From assembly GCF_019734195.1 (NCBI RefSeq), contig NZ_JAASHM010000031.1, positions 1 through 37,869 on the forward strand: a DNA stretch of 37,869 nt. The letters are read 5' to 3'. Positions 33,643 to 37,869 of this stretch are shown in pieces. Position numbers and translations under genes: made by a program. The notes beneath the pieces were generated by a model. The model was not told where the DNA came from. It did no database searches and saw nothing but the letters and a program-made list of their open reading frames with translations. Within the stretch, counting starts at the first letter, position 1. Every line of letters begins with the position of its first letter. This DNA comes from Clostridium sp. K13. GTDB taxonomy: Bacteria; Bacillota; Clostridia; Clostridiales; Clostridiaceae.

Positions 33643-36012
33643 TTATTGTTTTTTTCTTGTTACAATCATTACAGATAATGAACCTATTAGAAGTATTATT
33701 ATTAATATTCCTCCTATTTTTGCAAAAATCTCATAGTTTATTATACTGTGATTACTTTCTACTGTAACTACTATACTCTTAGATGCTGTTTTCCCCATGC
33801 TATCAGTTACTTTATAAATAACCTTATAAGTTCCTGATTTACTGACATTAACTTCATTTTCTTCGACTGTGATCTTATGGGTTAAATTTCCATCCTCCTC
33901 ATCTAAAGCCGTTACTCCATCTAACGGATCAAAATAAACACCCTTTTCTATTGTTAAATTTTCTGCATTAATTACTGGTTCTACATTTTGCTCTTTTACA
34001 ACTTCTTCTTTCTTAACATAAACCATCATAGCTTTATTTACTTTGTTTCCTGAGCTATCAATAACTTCATAAGTTACATGGTAATTTCCTTCTACACTAG
34101 TATTAACATCATTAACTATTACCATTACTCTATTAGTTATATCTCCATCCTCTTTATCTGTTGCTGCTACCCATTCTAATGGATCAAATTTAGCATTTAA
34201 AGCAACTGAAATATCATTTGCATATATAATAGGATCTTGATTTTTATTTATATCTTCTTTTCCGTAATAATTTTTTACAGTTACTTTAACTACACAAGAA
34301 GCAGACATTCCCATACTATCGGTTACTTTATATCCAACCTTATAAGTACCTTCTTTATATACATTTACATGATTATATACTACAATTATGCTTCCTGTTA
34401 TATTTCCATCTTCATTATCATAAGCACTTACCATTGCATATGGGTTATATCTACTACCTAATGGAACAATAATATTATCAACATAAATAATAGGTCTTGT
34501 ATTAGATTTTGGAATTACATTTACATATATAGTTTTGGTTACTTTATATCCACCACTATCAGTAACCTCATAAATAATTCTATAAAGACCTGTTACATTT
34601 GTATTTAAATTATTATATATAACTTTAACTTTATCTGTAATATCTCCATCTTCATAATCAGTTGCAGTCACCCCTGAATAAGGATTGAATTTACTTTCTG
34701 ATTTTATAACTTTATTACTTGCACTTATTTTTGGTGCCTTATTAACTTCTACTGCAGCTTTATCTACTTTTACATTTATACTCTTACTGCTCTTTAATCC
34801 TGCACTATCAACAACCTCAAAAGTTACACTATATTTCCCTATTGAATTTATATCTACCATATTTTCAACAACTTCAATTTTTGCTGTTATATCTCCATCT
34901 TCTGCATCTGTTGCTGTTACACCTGCCAATGGATTAAACACTTCTCCTACCTTTATAGTTTTATCACTTGCAGTTATTACTGGTGCTGTATTTTGAGTTT
35001 CATCTTTATTTCCCTCATCAGGTTTAGGCAATTCTTCATCCTCTTCTTGCTTTTCAGGTGTTAATAATGACTCATCAACTAATATATTTATTTTTATAAT
35101 TGCTTTAATTCTATTACTACTTAATTTTATTTCAACAGGAAATTGACTTTCTTCAAAAGTATCACTACTAAATGTAACTTCATAATTATCAATAGAACAT
35201 TGGTAGCTTGATACTATTTCACTACTTAATGCATTTGACTTATCTATATCATCTAATTGATCTATTGATTTCATTTCATTTATATTAGGTATAGTAAATG
35301 TTTTATTATTTTCTGTAATTGTAAAATCTTCTAATTGAATCTCAAGAATCTTATCTCCATCTTGTGCATTCTCTGTTGTATCTTTTACTATCTTTAATTT
35401 ACTTAATAAATCTTTTGAAATTGTTGTTTCCGGTTGAACTGCAGTAAATGTGCAACCATTTATTTTTAATTTATTTAATGTTGGTAACTTTGATAAGGCT
35501 TCAATTCCATCCCATGAATTATCACCTAAATTTAAATCTTTTAGCGTATTCCATCCTGAATTACTTAGATTTAATTCTTCTAAGCTAGTAACATTTTGTA
35601 ATAGTGAAAATGAACTTATTGTTATGTTTTCAAGATCACTATGTTCTTTTTGAAGCTCTTCAACATCCATTTTTTTTATACTTTCTAACTCATTCATAGT
35701 TATTGAATCTTCTGTTGTTTTTTGTAATGTATAAAGAATTATCTTATATAATATAGGATCATAGCTATTAGGATTTATTGCTTCTTGTGTAACTTGAGCT
35801 TCATTTTGTTGCTGTTCTTCTTCCTCTCCAACTACTTGCCCCTCAGTACCTTGCTCTTGAATAATTTGATTTTCATCATTCTGTATTGTTTCATCAGTAA
35901 CCTCTTCCTGTTCCTGTACCTCGTTCGGTTCTGCTTTAACTAAAGTTGAAGGAATTAATAGTGTTACTATTATGGCTATACTTAAAAATATAGCTAATAC
36001 CTTCCTCTTCAT
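33643..36012 (-). CDS. Surface protein with five DUF5011 Ig-like repeats and C-terminal membrane anchor
   Basis: The 789-residue protein has a signal peptide (1-27, ending VKA) and a Gln/Glu-rich stretch (30-78). A short LRR-like segment follows (about 120-190, with LEELNLSNSGWNTLKDL and LNKLKINGCTF), then a beta-rich domain to about 315. Five tandem repeats of roughly 75-80 residues start near 343, each with the consensus D-x-EDG-(D/N)-(I/L)-T ... G-x-Y-x-V-x-(Y/F)-x-V-x-D-S-x-G of DUF5011. A single C-terminal membrane helix (about 766-784) ends in RKKQ. There is no LPXTG. It is probably an extended adhesin-like or envelope protein; the ligand is unknown. A strong AGGGAGG site precedes the ATG. 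Confidence 0.85.
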   Translation of the reverse strand: MKRKVLAIFLSIAIIVTLLIPSTLVKAEPNEVQEQEEVTDETIQNDENQIIQEQGTEGQVVGEEEEQQQNEAQVTQEAINPNSYDPILYKIILYTLQKTTEDSITMNELESIKKMDVEELQKEHSDLENITISSFSLLQNVTSLEELNLSNSGWNTLKDLNLGDNSWDGIEALSKLPTLNKLKINGCTFTAVQPETTISKDLLSKLKIVKDTTENAQDGDKILEIQLEDFTITENNKTFTIPNINEMKSIDQLDDIDKSNALSSEIVSSYQCSIDNYEVTFSSDTFEESQFPVEIKLSSNRIKAIIKINILVDESLLTPEKQEEDEELPKPDEGNKDETQNTAPVITASDKTIKVGEVFNPLAGVTATDAEDGDITAKIEVVENMVDINSIGKYSVTFEVVDSAGLKSSKSINVKVDKAAVEVNKAPKISASNKVIKSESKFNPYSGVTATDYEDGDITDKVKVIYNNLNTNVTGLYRIIYEVTDSGGYKVTKTIYVNVIPKSNTRPIIYVDNIIVPLGSRYNPYAMVSAYDNEDGNITGSIIVVYNHVNVYKEGTYKVGYKVTDSMGMSASCVVKVTVKNYYGKEDINKNQDPIIYANDISVALNAKFDPLEWVAATDKEDGDITNRVMVIVNDVNTSVEGNYHVTYEVIDSSGNKVNKAMMVYVKKEEVVKEQNVEPVINAENLTIEKGVYFDPLDGVTALDEEDGNLTHKITVEENEVNVSKSGTYKVIYKVTDSMGKTASKSIVVTVESNHSIINYEIFAKIGGILIIILLIGSLSVMIVTRKKQ

Positions 36013-36171
36013 ATATCCTCCCTATTATATTAGAAATAGTATAATTCATAATATGCTTAACACTAATATCAGTTACTATAATTATTCATATAAAATTCAT
36101 GAACATAATTGTAAATATTTGCCCTGAATACTTTCTTAATTCAGCTGATACTCAAATATCATTTAAAGCTA

Positions 36172-36180
36172 TGTTATAAT
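36172..36180 (+). promoter_or_regulatory. Extended -10 promoter of the 5'-nucleotidase gene
   Basis: TGTTATAAT (TG-N-TATAAT) lies 52 bp before the start codon. No strong -35 was found. Confidence 0.45.
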
Positions 36181-36232
36181 CTAATTGATATAGCTAACAA
36201 TAATATAAAATTATAAATTTAAAGAGGTATAT

Positions 36233-37747
36233 ATGAAAAGTTTAAAAATTTATTTTACATCTGATATGCATGGATATTTATATCCAACAAATTACATAGA
36301 TAAAGATATGAAAAATATAGGATTAATAAATATGATTAATGATTTCAAAAAGGATGGTAATACATTAATCATAGATGGTGGTGATACTATTCAAGGTTCT
36401 CCACTTACTTATTATTTAAGCAATCAAAAATTTAATGTACATCCTATTGCAGATATTATGAACGCTGCCGGATATGACTTTATAACTTTAGGAAACCATG
36501 ATTTTAATTACGGATTATTATACTTAAGAAAATATCTTCGTACACTAAATGCCAAATGCCTTTGTGCCAATATTATTGATAAGACTGGTGAACTTCCTAT
36601 TTTACCTTATTCTATAAAGACCTTAGAAAATGGTTTAAAAGTTGGAGTTATTGGCATAACAACTGATTTTATAAATCATTGGGAAAGACCTGAAAATATC
36701 ACTAATATAAATATTACTGATACTTTTGAAGCTGTAAAATATTATTTTGACGAAGTAAAATCAGCATCTGACATTGTAATAGGAGTATATCATGGTGGCT
36801 TTGAATATGATTTAAACTCACATGAACAACTTATGTTTACAAGTGAAAATATAGCTTATAAGCTATGTCAAGAATTTGATTTTGATATATTACTTACTGG
36901 TCATCAGCATATGCCATTGGCAGATACTATAATTAATAATACTCATGTTGTTCAAACACCACAAAGAGCATCTAGTTTTGTAAAAGTTGAATTAAAAGTA
37001 GATAATAATAACAATAAAACTATAACTTCATCACTTGAAAAAGTTAAATTAAATCCTGAAAACGAAATTTATAATAAATATCTACCACTAGAAAATGATG
37101 TACAAAAATGGCTTGATACTCCTATCGGCTTTTTAGATGAAGATTTATATCCATCAACTCATTTAGATATGGCTTTAAATGGATCCAATTTAGCTAACTT
37201 TATAAACACAGTTCAGCTTGATGAAAGTGGTGCTGATATATCTTGTACTTGTTTTTCTAATGAAATAAAGGGCTTTGATAAAAATGTTACTGTAAGAGAC
37301 GTTGTATCTACTTATATGTTTCCAAATACATTAGTAATAATTGAGATTAATAAATCTCAACTAAAAACTGTTTTAGAAAGATGTGCTAGCTATTTTAGTA
37401 ACGATAATGGAAATATATCAATATCTGATGCATTCTTAAAGCCTAAAATACAGCATTATAACTATGATTACTTTGCAAATATAGATTATACTTTTGATTT
37501 AAATAGACCTGCAGGTGATAGAGTAGTATCTATAAAATTTAGAGGAGAAGAATTAGATAAAAATTCTAAACTTTCTCTTGTTATGAATAACTATAGATCT
37601 ACTGGAGTTGGGGGATATGATGTTTATAAAGAATGTCCTCGCCTAAGAGAAATATTAGTTGAAATGCCTGAAGTTATTATTGATTATTTTATAAAACATA
37701 AAAATGTTAAAGTTGATAAAACTAAATATATTAATACTATTTATTAA
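36233..37747 (+). CDS. 5'-nucleotidase / 2',3'-cyclic phosphodiesterase family metallophosphoesterase
   Basis: The 504-residue two-domain enzyme has an N-terminal calcineurin-like metal phosphatase with TSDMHGYLYPT (9-19), DGGDTIQGSPLTY (48-60), TLGNHDFNYG (about 85-94), VYHGGFE and LLTGHQHMP. The C-terminal nucleotide-binding domain contains NGSNLANFINTVQLDESGADIS and, near its end, NYRSTGVGGYDV. The family removes phosphate from nucleoside monophosphates or cyclic nucleotides. Most bacterial members are exported, but this protein has no signal peptide and starts MKSLKIYFTSDMHG, so a cytoplasmic role is expected. An AAAGAGG site precedes the ATG. Two terminators follow. Confidence 0.88.
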   Translation: MKSLKIYFTSDMHGYLYPTNYIDKDMKNIGLINMINDFKKDGNTLIIDGGDTIQGSPLTYYLSNQKFNVHPIADIMNAAGYDFITLGNHDFNYGLLYLRKYLRTLNAKCLCANIIDKTGELPILPYSIKTLENGLKVGVIGITTDFINHWERPENITNINITDTFEAVKYYFDEVKSASDIVIGVYHGGFEYDLNSHEQLMFTSENIAYKLCQEFDFDILLTGHQHMPLADTIINNTHVVQTPQRASSFVKVELKVDNNNNKTITSSLEKVKLNPENEIYNKYLPLENDVQKWLDTPIGFLDEDLYPSTHLDMALNGSNLANFINTVQLDESGADISCTCFSNEIKGFDKNVTVRDVVSTYMFPNTLVIIEINKSQLKTVLERCASYFSNDNGNISISDAFLKPKIQHYNYDYFANIDYTFDLNRPAGDRVVSIKFRGEELDKNSKLSLVMNNYRSTGVGGYDVYKECPRLREILVEMPEVIIDYFIKHKNVKVDKTKYINTIY

Positions 37748-37753
37748 GTTTTA

Positions 37754-37792
37754 AAAAAAGGTAGTAATTTTAAAAAATTACTACCTTTTTTC
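37754..37792 (+). terminator. Terminator of the 5'-nucleotidase gene
   Basis: A strong stem pairs AAAAAAGGTAGTAATTTT (37754-37771) with the matching AAATTACTACCTTTTTT and ends in a T run, 7 bp after the stop. Confidence 0.85.
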
Positions 37793-37802
37793 CAGTTTGT
37801 TG

Positions 37803-37837
37803 AAAAACCCCCTGTTTAAAAACAGAGGGTTTTTCTA
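37803..37837 (+). terminator. Second tandem terminator
   Basis: The stem AAAAACCC-C-CTGTTT (37803-37817) pairs with AAACAG-A-GGGTTTTT (37820-37834), with one C-A mismatch. It lies only about 10 bp after the first terminator. It could also serve a - strand gene arriving from the right. Confidence 0.75.
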
Positions 37838-37869
37838 TTATTAGTTGTGGATAAAATTTAAAATTCAAA

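Overview
The window is very A+T-rich. Its gene families and signals point to an anaerobic, probably spore-forming Firmicute of the genus Clostridium: strong AAGGAGG-type ribosome binding sites, a meso-DAP-type MurE, GerMN, DUF1540 and SPOCS-like proteins, and an oxygen-independent cobalamin pathway that starts with CbiK. No species is claimed. No tRNA, rRNA, CRISPR array or transposase gene was seen.

Layout. (i) 1-1610: the terminator of an unseen + strand gene, then murE on the - strand. (ii) 1947-4793: a compact - strand operon encoding an internalin-like leucine-rich-repeat (LRR) protein interrupted by one in-frame TAA, followed by two small beta-rich proteins, one SPOCS/DUF3794-like. (iii) 5001-6482: an asparagine synthase B gene that has lost the start of its glutaminase domain and carries a frameshift scar. 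(iv) 6717-8194: a membrane-anchored alpha/beta hydrolase and a small DUF1450-like protein converge on an unusual 295-nt element of nested hairpins. (v) 8360-8870: a decayed esterase pseudogene. (vi) 8983-13044: a marR-ABC-ABC operon encoding a heterodimeric drug exporter, with a clear promoter and a 43-bp palindromic operator. (vii) 13078-13602: the 5' remnant of a dGTPase gene. (viii) 13854-20208: single genes for a DUF1540 protein, a secreted protein, a Gfo/Idh/MocA oxidoreductase, a PAP2 phosphatase, an M20 amidohydrolase, a GerMN lipoprotein and an ArAE/FUSC membrane protein.

(ix) 20375-31720: one long - strand cobalamin operon under a cobalamin riboswitch and terminator, in the order cbiK-A-C-D-E-T-L-F-G-H-J-M-N-Q. 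It covers cobalt insertion into sirohydrochlorin through to cob(II)yrinate a,c-diamide, plus the membrane parts of a cobalt ECF importer. The ATPase gene cbiO is absent. (x) 31874-37747: an aspartate aminotransferase/4-decarboxylase, a surface protein with five DUF5011 Ig-like repeats, and a cytoplasmic 5'-nucleotidase-family enzyme followed by tandem terminators.

The most unusual items are the nested-hairpin element (7676-7970), the LRR/SPOCS-like operon with its single in-frame stop, and a run of four damaged genes between about 2.8 and 13.6 kb.
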